64,000 nucleotides of DNA, from the NCBI RefSeq assembly GCF_026153515.1, contig NZ_CP110644.1, forward strand, positions 5,149,501 to 5,213,500, in the 5' to 3' direction. This stretch comes from Pseudomonas sp. KU26590. GTDB taxonomy: Bacteria; Pseudomonadota; Gammaproteobacteria; Pseudomonadales; Pseudomonadaceae. Made by a program: the position numbers and the translations under genes. How positions within the stretch are numbered: the first letter of the stretch is position 1; the number at the start of each line of letters is the position of its first letter. A model generated the notes under the pieces. That model was not told the DNA's origin and ran no database searches. It saw only the letters and a program-made list of their open reading frames with translations. This document shows positions 56,051 to 64,000 of the stretch, piece after piece.

Positions 56051-56166
56051 TTATCCTTGCTAACGCCGCCGCACTTTAGTGATCCTGGACATGGAATCAG
56101 CGTTCGCCAAGTTCCATGACAGCCCGTTCGAATATTCGCTACTGCCGGGTTAGGCCGGGCTATCAT

Positions 56167-56431
56167 TTACTGCCCTCTCGTAGAAACTTTACTCGGAGTT
56201 TCCACTTCGACCACCGACACCTGTTCCACAGGTTTAACTGGGCTACCCGTCGGGGGAGCTTCGGGTCTGGCCTGGGAAGCGAGTACCGGTTGTTCACTGC
56301 GCCCGGGCGGATTGACCGTTGTGGTTGCGCCGGCTTTTGTTGCGGATTGTGTGGCTTCGCCTCTCATAATGTTGCGAAGCACATACATGAAAAACATCGG
56401 AATCCCGATGACATAGCGTTGGCACAGACGC
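56167..56431 (-). pseudogene. 3' fragment of the WecG/TagA-like glycosyltransferase gene, cut off by IS5-family element
   Basis: In minus-strand sense this codes for the last 87 residues of the original protein: RLCQRYVIGIPMFFMYVLRN, then a Thr/Pro/Ser-rich tail to the stop at 56167. Joined to the part at 57629-58299, with one TTAG removed, it continues the frame exactly as the family continues (EP-x-R-x-x-RRY.IG.P.F..R..R). It has no start of its own. It could be read through the IS only as a fusion, so it is probably not expressed. Confidence 0.88.
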
Positions 56432-56435
56432 TTAG

Positions 56436-57628
56436 GGAAACTCTGAAAAAGACTTCCAAATCTGGTGAAATACGCCAGTCCCAAGCACTGAACGGTTGAG
56501 TCCCGATGAAGCAGATGTCCTTCGCTGACGCCGAATACGCTGGCAAACGCAAACAAACCCGCCGTGAACGCTTCCTGATCGAGATGGATCAGGTCGTGCC
56601 CTGGAATGGCTTGGTCAAACTGATCGAGCCGCACTATCCAACGGGAGAAGGTGGTCGTCCGGCATACCCGTTGATGGCGATGTTGCGGGTTCATCTGATG
56701 CAGAACTGGTTCGGTTATAGCGACCCAGCTATGGAAGAATCGCTGTACGAAACTACGATTCTGCGCCAGTTTGCCGGGCTGCATCTGGATCGGATTCCAG
56801 ACGAAACCACGATCCTCAACTTCCGCAGATTGCTCGAAAAACATGAGCTGGCCGGTGGGATTTTGCAGGTCATCAATGGCTATTTGGGCGACCGTGGTTT
56901 GTTGTTGCGCCAAGGCACCGTGGTCGATGCGACGATCATTCATGCGCCGAGTTCGACCAAGAACAAGGACGGCAAACGCGACCCTGAAATGCATCAAACC
57001 AAGAAGGGAAATCAATACTATTTCGGGATGAAATCGCACATCGGTGTCGATGCCGAATCCGGTTTGGTGCATAGCGTAGTGGGCACTGCGGCGAATGTGG
57101 CGGACGTAACCCAGGTCGATCAGTTACTGCACGGAGAAGAAACTTACGTCTCTGGCGATGCCGGTTACACCGGCGTCGAAAAGCGCCCCGAGCATCAAGA
57201 TCGCCAAATGATCTGGTCGATTGCTGCGCGGCCCAGCAGCTATAAAAAGCATGCAAAGAAGAGTCTGATCGGGCGCATGCGTCGCAAAATCGAATACGCG
57301 AAAGCTCAACTGCGCGCCAAGGTTGAGCATCCGTTTCGAGTAATCAAGCGCCAGTTTGGTTATACGAAAGTACGCTTCCGAGGCCTGCTGAAAAACACTG
57401 CGCAGCAGACCACGCTGTTTGCTCTGTCGAACCTGTGGATGATGCGAAAACGATTACTCAATGCAGGAGAGGTACGCCTTTAATGCGGAAAATGAGTGCT
57501 GAAAAGCGCTTGTACGCAGAAAAAAGCGGGGATTGAGAGAGCAAAAGGTCTAATTTTCGATTGAGTCGACATTTTTTGAGCCTCAAGCAACGGGGCTGTT
57601 AAAAACGCGTGCCTACTTCAGACCTTCC
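56436..57628. mobile_element. IS5-family insertion sequence, complete
   Basis: A 1193-bp element. Left end: GGAAACTCTGAAAAAGAC. Inverse of the right end: GGAAGGTCTGAAGTAGGC (13 of 18 match). It is flanked by a 4-base TTAG direct repeat (56432-56435 and 57629-57632), which is the IS5-type target. Length equals that of IS5 subgroup members (about 1.2 kb). It interrupts the WecG-like gene in reverse orientation. Confidence 0.93.
56506..57483 (+). CDS. IS5-family DDE transposase
   Basis: A 325-residue transposase. It has an N-terminal DNA-binding part (WNGLVKLIEPHYPTGEGGRP). The DDE residues are D in GTVVDATIIHAPSS, D in YVSGDAGYTGVEKR and E in AKVEHPFRVIKRQFGYTKVR. The frame is intact and fills the element, so the IS may be active. 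ATG 56506 is the first in frame. Confidence 0.95.
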   Translation: MKQMSFADAEYAGKRKQTRRERFLIEMDQVVPWNGLVKLIEPHYPTGEGGRPAYPLMAMLRVHLMQNWFGYSDPAMEESLYETTILRQFAGLHLDRIPDETTILNFRRLLEKHELAGGILQVINGYLGDRGLLLRQGTVVDATIIHAPSSTKNKDGKRDPEMHQTKKGNQYYFGMKSHIGVDAESGLVHSVVGTAANVADVTQVDQLLHGEETYVSGDAGYTGVEKRPEHQDRQMIWSIAARPSSYKKHAKKSLIGRMRRKIEYAKAQLRAKVEHPFRVIKRQFGYTKVRFRGLLKNTAQQTTLFALSNLWMMRKRLLNAGEVRL

Positions 57629-58299
57629 TTAGGTTCCTTGCACAGTCTGTAGAGCCACTCCGTTCCCGTAAGGCGCATGATCTCTGGAGCTCGGTCCACA
57701 CGGCCTGACGCAAAATCAAGGATCGCACCCCCACAAACGATGATTGCAGGCCCCGTTATTTGTGCCTTCAACAGCTGCGCAACCTGTTCCTGCTTGGGCA
57801 TGCCCATGGCAAGAATAATCACAGCGAGACTCGAGGCGATATGCCGGGCTTTAAACATATCTACATAGATTCCCGGGGACTGAAATCCGTCAAGCGAGAC
57901 AATGTCTCTGGACCCGGTCAGTGCTTCGGCGCCGAGGGTCAGCCAAGGCTCCTGAGTACCAAAAGCAAAGTATTGAATCGGGCGAGGTGTGCCTTCGCCC
58001 AGTCTCGCAATAAGACTGGGAATAAAATCAGTACCATTGAGATTCAAACCCGGATAGAGACCGTTCAACTTGCAGGCCATCTTGATGCCTATGCCATCAC
58101 GAAGCAGACAGTCTATTTTTTCAAAGCTGTCTCTAACATCGGCACGCTGTTCAATCAGATTATAGGCATGCTGATTCAAGAACCCCACGACCAATGGCTT
58201 ATCGGTGTGGGCAATTTGCGTGAGCAGCGAGTCATAACCTACTGCATCGAGGAGCGACAGCCAATCCAACGCGCTCTCGGTACTATTTACCTGTGTCAT
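57613..58299 (-). pseudogene. WecG/TagA/CpsF-family glycosyltransferase gene, 5' part, truncated by the IS
   Basis: A 228-codon frame: 224 native residues and EGLK from the IS end before a TAG. The GT26 features are visible: VGFLNQHAYNLIEQRADVRD, LLRDGIGIKMACKLNGLYPG, GTDFIPSLIARLG, AMGMPKQE, CGGAILDFASGRVDRAPE and LTGTEWLYRLCKEP. GT26 enzymes add a sugar to lipid-linked saccharides (N-acetylmannosamine, glucuronic acid in GumM). The missing C-terminal segment is known in TagA to contact the membrane. The core could therefore fold but may not act. Start 58299 (MTQVNS) has a weak GAGAA; 58335 is the alternative. Confidence 0.88.
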
Positions 58300-58351
58300 A
58301 TATTTCTCGATTGTAGATAATGGCCCAACACCCATTGAAGGATTAGATGCC

Positions 58352-59386
58352 TTGAAAATATTCGGAAACAGGTTTCTCTTTTCATGCGGTCTGCTGCTGA
58401 GCCCCATGATGGTGATCAACGCGGTCCAGTCGGCGAATCTTCCTTTGGTGCAAATCAACCTTGCGGGTGCCGCGTTTGGAGAACAGAAATTGCCCGGCAC
58501 CCTGGGCTACAACTATTTTTTTCCTACGTTCAATGACCTTGAACAGTGGCGTGTCAGGCATTTGAAGGTGATACGTTTCCCGATACTGTGGGAACGATTG
58601 CAGCCGCGCCTCAACGGCGATTTCGATCCCGCCTACGCGGCGTTGATCGACACGTTCCTGACCCAAGTGAGCCAGAAAGGCATGACTGCCATTCTGGATG
58701 TTCACAACTACGGGGCTTACCGTGGCAAGGCCATAGGTTCGAGAGAAGTGCCTTTGGCCGCGTACCGCGATCTCTGGAGCCGGATCGCCGGACGATGGCA
58801 CAGCAGAACCGGGCTTCATGGCTACGACTTGATGAATGAGCCGCACGATGAGGCTGATGCCGGCTGGCCTGCCGCCGCTCAGGCGGGCATTGATGGCGTG
58901 CGCTCCGTTGACACGACCCGCCCTATCTACGTCGAAGGACGTGCGTGGTCCAGCGCAGCGCTTTGGCCCGCGCTCAACGATGATCTTCTTGACCTCAAAG
59001 ACCCTTCCGATCAGTTGATCTTCTCGGCGCACCTTTACCTGGATAGCAATGGAAGCGGGACTTACCAGAGCGGCCCGGGATTGCTGTTCGACCCGATGGT
59101 GGGCGTCAACCGCGCCAAGCCGTTTGTTGAATGGCTCGAGCGGAACGGTAAACAGGGCCATATCGGCGAGTTTGGCTTCCCCGGGGATGATGCGCGCTGG
59201 CACGAAGCTGGCAAATTGCTCCTCCAATACCTGAAGGCGCATTGCATTCCCGTCGCCTATTGGGCCGCGGGCTCCATGTGGGGCAGCTACCCGCTGTCCA
59301 TTGAACCCGCCAACGGTGTGGACCGCCCGCAATGGAAAACGCTTGCGCCGTTTGTGAACTCCGGCGAGTGCAAAGGCCGGTTCTGA
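58352..59386 (+). CDS. secreted glycoside hydrolase family 5
   Basis: A 344-residue precursor with signal peptide (LFSCGLLLSPMMVINAVQSA). The GH5 TIM barrel has catalytic acid Glu163 in YDLMNEPHDE and nucleophile Glu273 in GHIGEFGFPG; RFPILWERLQP and LDVHNYGAYRG are also seen. It probably cleaves beta-1,4-linked glucan or the polymer made by the surrounding genes. The start is TTG at 58352, with GAAGGA ahead of it; the only near ATG stops at once. It is encoded opposite to the other genes of the locus, 52 bases from the glycosyltransferase start and convergent with the acyltransferase. Confidence 0.9.
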   Translation: MKIFGNRFLFSCGLLLSPMMVINAVQSANLPLVQINLAGAAFGEQKLPGTLGYNYFFPTFNDLEQWRVRHLKVIRFPILWERLQPRLNGDFDPAYAALIDTFLTQVSQKGMTAILDVHNYGAYRGKAIGSREVPLAAYRDLWSRIAGRWHSRTGLHGYDLMNEPHDEADAGWPAAAQAGIDGVRSVDTTRPIYVEGRAWSSAALWPALNDDLLDLKDPSDQLIFSAHLYLDSNGSGTYQSGPGLLFDPMVGVNRAKPFVEWLERNGKQGHIGEFGFPGDDARWHEAGKLLLQYLKAHCIPVAYWAAGSMWGSYPLSIEPANGVDRPQWKTLAPFVNSGECKGRF

Positions 59387-59418
59387 CGCAGCGTGCTGCA
59401 CTACCCGACCTTCAGTCA

Positions 59419-60549
59419 TCAGATACGACCACCGCGAGTTATTTCAGGCAGTGGTTGTCGGCCCTTGTAAGCATCACGGATGAACCGCTGCGCCGGCATT
59501 TCGAAATGTTTGAATACGAAATAGGAAAGCAGCAGCGTGATCCCGACGAAGCAGCAAAACAGCAGCGGACTGTATCCAGGGATAGCCATCCCCAGAGCAC
59601 TAAACGCAATGGCGACGCAGAGCTGAATCGGAAAATGGATCAGGTAGCTGGCATAGGTCAGATTCCCCAACACTTCGATCATTCGCTGCAATGGCGGCGA
59701 GACCTTGAAATCCGTTGCCGCGACGTAAAGCAGTATGGGTACATAAAACATCAAGAACAGAGGCGCAAAAGAGCCGCGGCTTGCAAGACCGGTGATACCT
59801 GCGGCGACGGGTACGATGACGAGCAGGAAGCAGGCGACGATGGTAAGAAGCTTGTGGAATCGGGTGCCTTTGAAATAACGCAGTGCGATGGCCGACAATC
59901 CGCCGATGTAAAAGACAGCGAAGCAGTCAAGGATGGGCGTGTGCAGGCCCGCAACCTTTAGCGCCGCGCAGCCCCCCACCACGGCAATATTGATCAGTGC
60001 TGACTTTCCCAACACCCTCAGGCCGAGGAAGAAACCCAGGTAGACAAGTACCTCAATGGACACTGACCAGATGGGGCCGTTAAAACTTTCGCCATCCTGG
60101 AAGCCCCAATTGCTGGCCATAAACAGTTGCAATGCAAAATGCTTGAGGTCATTGAACATAAAGACCATGTAGTGCCCATGGCCACTGAAATACACCACCT
60201 GAAGTCCGGCGACAATGAACAGCGTCACGATGTGCAGCGGGTACAACCGGGAAAAGCGCAACACAAAAAACTTTGCAGGCGACATCAGACGTGCCGCCAG
60301 AACATCCCGATACTTCCAAAAGAAGATGAACCCACTGATGCACCAGAATACCTGGACGCCGTAGTAACCATATTCATAGAAAAGTTTCAGCAATCCATAA
60401 AACGGCTGTTGCTCTCTGATAAAGCCAACGGGCGCATCGGCGACGTAGAAGAAATGCTGGTAATGCCATACCAGCACAGCAAACGCCGCCGCGAACCGAA
60501 TGATCTCCAGGCCCAGCAGTTTACTGCCGGTTTGTTTTACAACGTCCAT
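59419..60549 (-). CDS. acyltransferase family 3 (OafA-like)
   Basis: A 376-residue inner-membrane protein with about ten helices. The family opening is LGLEIIRFAAAFAVLVWHYQ (catalytic His) and the loop has FWCISGFIFFW and RFSRLYPLHI, PIWSVSIEVLVYLGFF. It probably adds acetyl groups to the exopolysaccharide. It lies 19 bases after the glycosyltransferase-initiating gene, in the same operon. Confidence 0.9.
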   Translation of the reverse strand: MDVVKQTGSKLLGLEIIRFAAAFAVLVWHYQHFFYVADAPVGFIREQQPFYGLLKLFYEYGYYGVQVFWCISGFIFFWKYRDVLAARLMSPAKFFVLRFSRLYPLHIVTLFIVAGLQVVYFSGHGHYMVFMFNDLKHFALQLFMASNWGFQDGESFNGPIWSVSIEVLVYLGFFLGLRVLGKSALINIAVVGGCAALKVAGLHTPILDCFAVFYIGGLSAIALRYFKGTRFHKLLTIVACFLLVIVPVAAGITGLASRGSFAPLFLMFYVPILLYVAATDFKVSPPLQRMIEVLGNLTYASYLIHFPIQLCVAIAFSALGMAIPGYSPLLFCCFVGITLLLSYFVFKHFEMPAQRFIRDAYKGRQPLPEITRGGRI

Positions 60550-60568
60550 GGCGAGAACCCTATCTTAA

Positions 60569-61954
60569 TCAGTAAATATTTCGGGAGAACAAAGTAAAGG
60601 GCGTTTTGACGAGGATCTTCAAATCAAGCCACAGGGACCAGTGATTGATGTATTCCAGATCTTTCGCGACCCGCAGTTGCATTTTTTCAATGGTCTCAGT
60701 TTCACCGCGCAAGCCGCTGATTTGCGCCAGACCGGTAATCCCCGGTTTGATGCGATGACGCGCCATATAAGCCCGGATCTTGTCGCTGTAATAATGATTA
60801 TGAGAGACCGCATGGGGCCGAGGGCCTACCAGCGCCATTTCACCCATCAGCACGTTTATCAATTGCGGGAGTTCATCTACTGACGATTTGCGAAGCAGCG
60901 CGCCGACTCGTGTGATGCGAGGATCACTGCGTGTGGCCTGGGTGGTAACGGGTGTATCGGCATGCACACGCATGGAGCGGAATTTCCAGACCCGAATGAT
61001 GCCGCCGTTCCAGCCATGGCGAGGCTGACGGAAAAACACGGGGCCTGGTGATGACGCCTTGACAGCAATCGCCACAACCACCAGCAGCGGACTCAGGGCC
61101 AGCAAGCCCAGCAACGCCAGACTGCGGTCGAACAACTCTTTTGCAAATGCCGCAGCCGGGTGAGAACTGCGCGTGGTTTCGTTAAGGTAGATCGCAGGCA
61201 GCTGTTCGATTTGCGCGATGGACTGGTTAAGCAGAGGCATCGAACTCAGGTCCGGGACCCAGACAACGTCAACACTCATGTCCAGCAGATCAATGTAAAT
61301 TTGGGTGGTCAGCGCGTTTTGTTCCAGCGGCAAAGCGATATAGACGCGCCTAACGGTACCCGCTTCAATCATTCCACGAAGATCACCCAAGTGGCCGATC
61401 ACCTTTGAAGGGCCCTGCACAACGGGCTCGTCAGGTCCCAGGGTGAGCATACCAAGCAGCGGTACACGCGGGCGCAGACGCTGGGCAAGGTCCTGAGCGA
61501 TCGGGCCTTGGCCGATGATCACCGACGTACGATTTTCGCGCAGTTGGCGCGCATGGCGCACGGCCAGGTAGCGCAGAGGGATAAAAGCCAACGCCTGGAC
61601 GACAAAGCCACACACCGCCCAGTCTCGGAGAATCTCTTTATCCAGTGATTCAAAACCGCCCACCCATACAAAAGCTAAAACGCCACACAGCAGGATGGTC
61701 CAGCCGACCAGAAGCCTGAGCAAGCCGGCGATGTATCCAAATCGTTTGTGATAGACCCGCACAAAACTGTACGCCGGCACGGACCCAAGGACGGTGATGG
61801 TTGCGAGCGCGCGGTATTCGGGGCTGAAAGTGCCCACACGGTGAATGACCATCACAAACAAAAACATGCAAACAGCACTGAGCGCGGCGGCCCAGTGTGC
61901 CCAGAAGGTCAGTCCGCGACGATTGGCAGCAGGATTAGTACGTTGAGCGATCAT
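60569..61954 (-). CDS. undecaprenyl-phosphate sugar phosphotransferase (WcaJ/GumD-like)
   Basis: A 461-residue polyprenol-phosphate hexose-1-phosphate transferase that starts repeat-unit assembly. Four or five N-terminal helices, a CoA-binding-like middle domain (SVIIGQGPIAQDLAQRLRPR), and the catalytic C-terminal domain: KELFDRSLALLGLLALSPLL, FRQPRHGWNGGIIRVWKFRS, RRRKSSVDELPQL-like LLRKSSVDELPQLINVLMGE and SLVGPRPH-like LVGPRPHAVSHN, ending WSLWLDLKILVKT. Size fits WcaJ. It initiates glucose- or galactose-led polymers; which sugar is not known. Confidence 0.93.
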   Translation of the reverse strand: MIAQRTNPAANRRGLTFWAHWAAALSAVCMFLFVMVIHRVGTFSPEYRALATITVLGSVPAYSFVRVYHKRFGYIAGLLRLLVGWTILLCGVLAFVWVGGFESLDKEILRDWAVCGFVVQALAFIPLRYLAVRHARQLRENRTSVIIGQGPIAQDLAQRLRPRVPLLGMLTLGPDEPVVQGPSKVIGHLGDLRGMIEAGTVRRVYIALPLEQNALTTQIYIDLLDMSVDVVWVPDLSSMPLLNQSIAQIEQLPAIYLNETTRSSHPAAAFAKELFDRSLALLGLLALSPLLVVVAIAVKASSPGPVFFRQPRHGWNGGIIRVWKFRSMRVHADTPVTTQATRSDPRITRVGALLRKSSVDELPQLINVLMGEMALVGPRPHAVSHNHYYSDKIRAYMARHRIKPGITGLAQISGLRGETETIEKMQLRVAKDLEYINHWSLWLDLKILVKTPFTLFSRNIY

Positions 61955-62135
61955 CTAAAACCCTCACTAGTCTCATTACATTGCCTGCCAACCGTTACGC
62001 ACGACGCACCGCGCCAATGTTAACTACGAAGCTAAAGGCAACACTCCAGCGTCAGGGCAACTTTCAGTCACCCGTACTTTGCGAAAATGGCCGTCCGCCG
62101 ACCGGTTGTTTCCAGTCGGTTTTGTCAGCGGCTAA

Positions 62136-62660
62136 TTAGAAGAAACCCTGGTCGACAGTGATTGCATCTCCCGGGTGAATGTCCGTCCCCAACGTAGCCT
62201 TTTCAACACCGCGCCTGGCATCGTTGCCACGAATAATACTCACACGCTTATCAGAACCTCGTTCAGTAAGACCGCCCGCCCGCGCAATGGCACGGTCAAG
62301 TGTCAAACCAGGTTCATAGGGATACCCTCCCGGGTTCTTGACTTCACCACTGATGAAAAAATCGCGGTAGGTAACAACACTCACCGACACGCGAGGGGAA
62401 ACGAGGTAACCGTCACGCAGTTTGTTACTGATCGCTTGTTCCACTTCCGATGGTGTTTTTGCGCGTGCATCCACGGTGCCAATAAATGGATAACTGAACG
62501 TACCGGAGTCATTCAGGCGAATTTCCTCAAAGCTCAGGTCCGGCTCGCCGAACACGCTCACTTTCAAGACGTCACCGGAGCTAAGACGGTAAGGCGCCTC
62601 GGCCGCGGTCACCAGACCGGTAACAAACAACAGCGCCATCAACGCGTATCTAATGATCAT
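62136..62660 (-). CDS. polysaccharide export protein (Wza/GumB-like), short form
   Basis: A 174-residue protein with signal peptide MIIRYALMALLFVTGLVTAA. The Poly_export domain (APYRLSSGDVLKVSVFGEPD; GTFSYPFIGTVDARAKTPSE) is followed by an SLBB repeat (DFFISGEVKNPGGYPYEPGL; LTLDRAIARAGGL). There is no lipobox Cys and the C-terminal trans-membrane barrel of full Wza is missing, as in GumB-type proteins of about 200 residues. It would form the periplasmic part of an export channel. It is separated from the barrel gene by 32 bases. Confidence 0.9.
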   Translation of the reverse strand: MIIRYALMALLFVTGLVTAAEAPYRLSSGDVLKVSVFGEPDLSFEEIRLNDSGTFSYPFIGTVDARAKTPSEVEQAISNKLRDGYLVSPRVSVSVVTYRDFFISGEVKNPGGYPYEPGLTLDRAIARAGGLTERGSDKRVSIIRGNDARRGVEKATLGTDIHPGDAITVDQGFF

Positions 62661-62692
62661 GTTTCAAATCTCCTGTACTGCGGTGTTCTGCT

Positions 62693-63847
62693 TCAGAGGC
62701 TGAATTCAAGGCTCAGCAGATAAAGGTTGCGTGTGTAGGATTCGCTGCTGTCGTTCGAATCATTGTTGGTGTGCTGAACGCGCGCGGTGATGCCGACCCA
62801 ACGCCGCAAGGCGTACGTCACTTCCCCGCCATAGATATTTCGACGGTCGTCGCGGGCAAGCCCTTCGTATTGACGGTCAGCGTGGGCAATATCGAAGCCC
62901 GTTTTGATCCGGGAAGACCATTCGTGCTTCCAACCCAGCGTTGTACTGACTTGATGAATGGACGTCGCATCATCATCGCCTTCGTCATAAGCCTTGCGGG
63001 TTTTCAACGAAAAGGTCGAATACGTAAGCGGTTTCCAGTCCACACCCACTTCCCACGTGGGGCTCTTATCGTCCCTGTCGTTGTCCGTAAAATCCTTGCG
63101 CTCTTCGCCGATGCGCAAGTTGCCAGTGGTTTGCGCGGTCGCGTCCCAAGTCAGGCCCACCAGAGCGGCGGTACCTACCGAGCTGCGTCCGCTTCGGGTC
63201 TGCAGATAGTCGAAGTCCGTGTAACGTATTTCGGCAATCGATCGTGTTTTCCCGGTAAGACGGTGGTACCACGTACCTACCAGCGCTGTGGTGTTACGTT
63301 CCTTGTCATCGTTGATGCCGTCGGCATTCTGGTAACGACGCTGCTCGTAGTTGGCCGAGGTATCCAACTGGTTCATGCCTTCAGTTGTTCCCAGGGTGTA
63401 CCCGAGTCCGGCGTGCTTCAGCGTAAGACGGTCGTTATCGACGTTGTCGGCGGTATCGGAGGTCAGCTCCAGTTTTTTGTAGCTGAAGTCATAGTGCACG
63501 CGGCTGATGGAACTGAGCTGCAGCACACTTCGAAATGCCAGGCTTTGGTCGGTGTGACTCGCGGAGCTGACGTCATGGTAGACCTGGTCATCGATTGCAT
63601 ATTCCAGCTGATAGCCGGTGTTCCTGGTGTTCGCCTCCAGGAGCAGTGTCGGATTTACCGAAGTAATCCACGAAGACACTCGCTGGCTGTCCTGCAGCGC
63701 CCGGAAGTTATCGTCGTAACGCTCGCTGAGTTTGAGGGTCGGCGTGAAATCAAAGCCGGCCACGTCAATGCTGGCAGGTTTATCCGCATAGGCGTTGAAG
63801 GACATGCAACCGAGCGCGATAACCCCGCTGGTGGTGATAAGTTTCAT
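62693..63847 (-). CDS. outer-membrane beta-barrel protein of the polysaccharide locus
   Basis: A 384-residue precursor. The signal peptide is MKLITTSGVIALGCMSFNAY, followed by a region with alternating strands, frequent aromatic/charged repeats (FTPTLKLSERYDDNFRALQD; VHYDFSYKKLELTSDTADNV; ...NRNLYLLSLEFSL-like end YTRNLYLLSLEFSL). The C-terminal Phe-rich strand is typical of BAM-inserted barrels. Such proteins often precede wza in EPS operons and may form or anchor the export pore. It is the first gene seen here before the export protein. Confidence 0.85.
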   Translation of the reverse strand: MKLITTSGVIALGCMSFNAYADKPASIDVAGFDFTPTLKLSERYDDNFRALQDSQRVSSWITSVNPTLLLEANTRNTGYQLEYAIDDQVYHDVSSASHTDQSLAFRSVLQLSSISRVHYDFSYKKLELTSDTADNVDNDRLTLKHAGLGYTLGTTEGMNQLDTSANYEQRRYQNADGINDDKERNTTALVGTWYHRLTGKTRSIAEIRYTDFDYLQTRSGRSSVGTAALVGLTWDATAQTTGNLRIGEERKDFTDNDRDDKSPTWEVGVDWKPLTYSTFSLKTRKAYDEGDDDATSIHQVSTTLGWKHEWSSRIKTGFDIAHADRQYEGLARDDRRNIYGGEVTYALRRWVGITARVQHTNNDSNDSSESYTRNLYLLSLEFSL

Positions 63848-63917
63848 AAGGGCATTACCGCAAGTTGCCAGCCGTGGAATGCGGGCTGGGTATCAGTTGC
63901 TAAAAGGAAAGGTAGGC

Positions 63918-64000
63918 TCATGCCAGCAGCGCTCCGCTGATACGCTGCCGCCATACGAAGACGAACACTGCGGCCAGCAACATGGCAACGGCGACACCTG
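63918..64000 (-). CDS. 3' end of a membrane protein gene (partial)
   Basis: The last 26 or so codons in minus-strand sense before a TGA, coding a hydrophobic helix (GVAVAMLLAAVFVFVWRQRI) with a short basic tail. It runs off the window, so family cannot be told. A Wzz/GumC-like chain-length protein or another EPS membrane protein would fit its place beside the barrel gene. Confidence 0.55.
   Translation of the reverse strand, partial: GVAVAMLLAAVFVFVWRQRISGALLA

Noticed and set aside
61955..62135. Hairpin with four T near 62098-62127 between the export and initiator genes
   Set aside because: The T-run is on the plus strand, while the flanking genes are on the minus strand, so it cannot be their terminator in that sense.
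62771..63940. 389-codon plus-strand frame opposite the outer-membrane barrel gene
   Set aside because: Antisense shadow; the minus-strand gene has a signal peptide and barrel pattern.

Overview
The window is chromosomal DNA of a Pseudomonas, closest in content to the syringae/fluorescens side of the genus. The evidence is GC-rich codon use, REP/REPIN repeats of the Pseudomonas type, a RAYT transposase, and typical genes: an OprD porin, rdgC, lpxO, eptA, an SSF-linked hybrid kinase, and a nitrate reductase fused to a diflavin reductase. I cannot name the species. There is no plasmid, prophage, CRISPR or rRNA here. Most of the window is core metabolism broken up by repeat-rich intergenic patches.

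Layout. 1-0.7 kb: end of a RAYT gene and two identical REPINs. 0.8-3.3 kb: a small HTH/partner operon, a DUF1232 protein, an inverted pair of perfect DnaA boxes, and an FKBP lipoprotein. 3.5-10.8 kb: assimilatory nitrate/nitrite reduction, with nasA on the minus strand divergent from nirBD on the plus strand. The intergenic region carries an NtrC-like site, two sigma54-type promoters and, on each side, a two-hairpin leader overlapping a terminator, the architecture read by ANTAR antiterminators (NasR/NasT). 10.9-12 kb: dispersed repeats and a tRNA-Asp/tRNA-Val operon. 12-21.2 kb: rdgC, a BASS symporter, an MFS-acyltransferase fusion, a SLAC1/TehA-type channel, and a 1157-aa SSF hybrid kinase. 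21.2-22.1 kb: a nested tandem array of REPIN-bearing units. 22.1-28.2 kb: DMT exporter, OprD porin, LpxO, CysK and a DUF748 protein. 28.3-31.3 kb: a DUF2442-HTH/DUF4160 pair and a MoxR/VWA pair. 31.5-33.2 kb: an AT-rich pocket with two orphan genes. 33.3-40.2 kb: pxpABC (5-oxoprolinase), small membrane proteins, a glutamine amidotransferase and oligopeptidase B. 40.2-49.9 kb: housekeeping and small conserved genes (YajD, YcgN, YcgL, RNase D), and EptA with a methyltransferase. 50-55 kb: GMC oxidoreductase, malic enzyme and a macrocin-type methyltransferase.

55.2-64 kb is an exopolysaccharide locus. It holds an outer-membrane barrel, a Wza/GumB-like export protein, a WcaJ/GumD-like initiating phosphotransferase, an acyltransferase, a secreted GH5 glycanase on the opposite strand, a WecG/TagA/GumM-like glycosyltransferase, and UppP for lipid-carrier recycling. 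An IS5-family element of 1193 bp flanked by TTAG duplications has cut the WecG-like gene. Removing the element and one duplication restores a 311-codon frame, so the insertion looks recent and the polymer pathway may be impaired in this strain.

The best-supported unusual features are the mirrored nas/nir leader RNAs, the IS-split glycosyltransferase, the nested repeat array, and the AT-rich orphan pair. No wholly new defence or mobile system is obvious. The HTH/partner operon (0.8-1.5 kb) and the DUF2442/DUF4160 pair are the nearest candidates for toxin-antitoxin-like modules.
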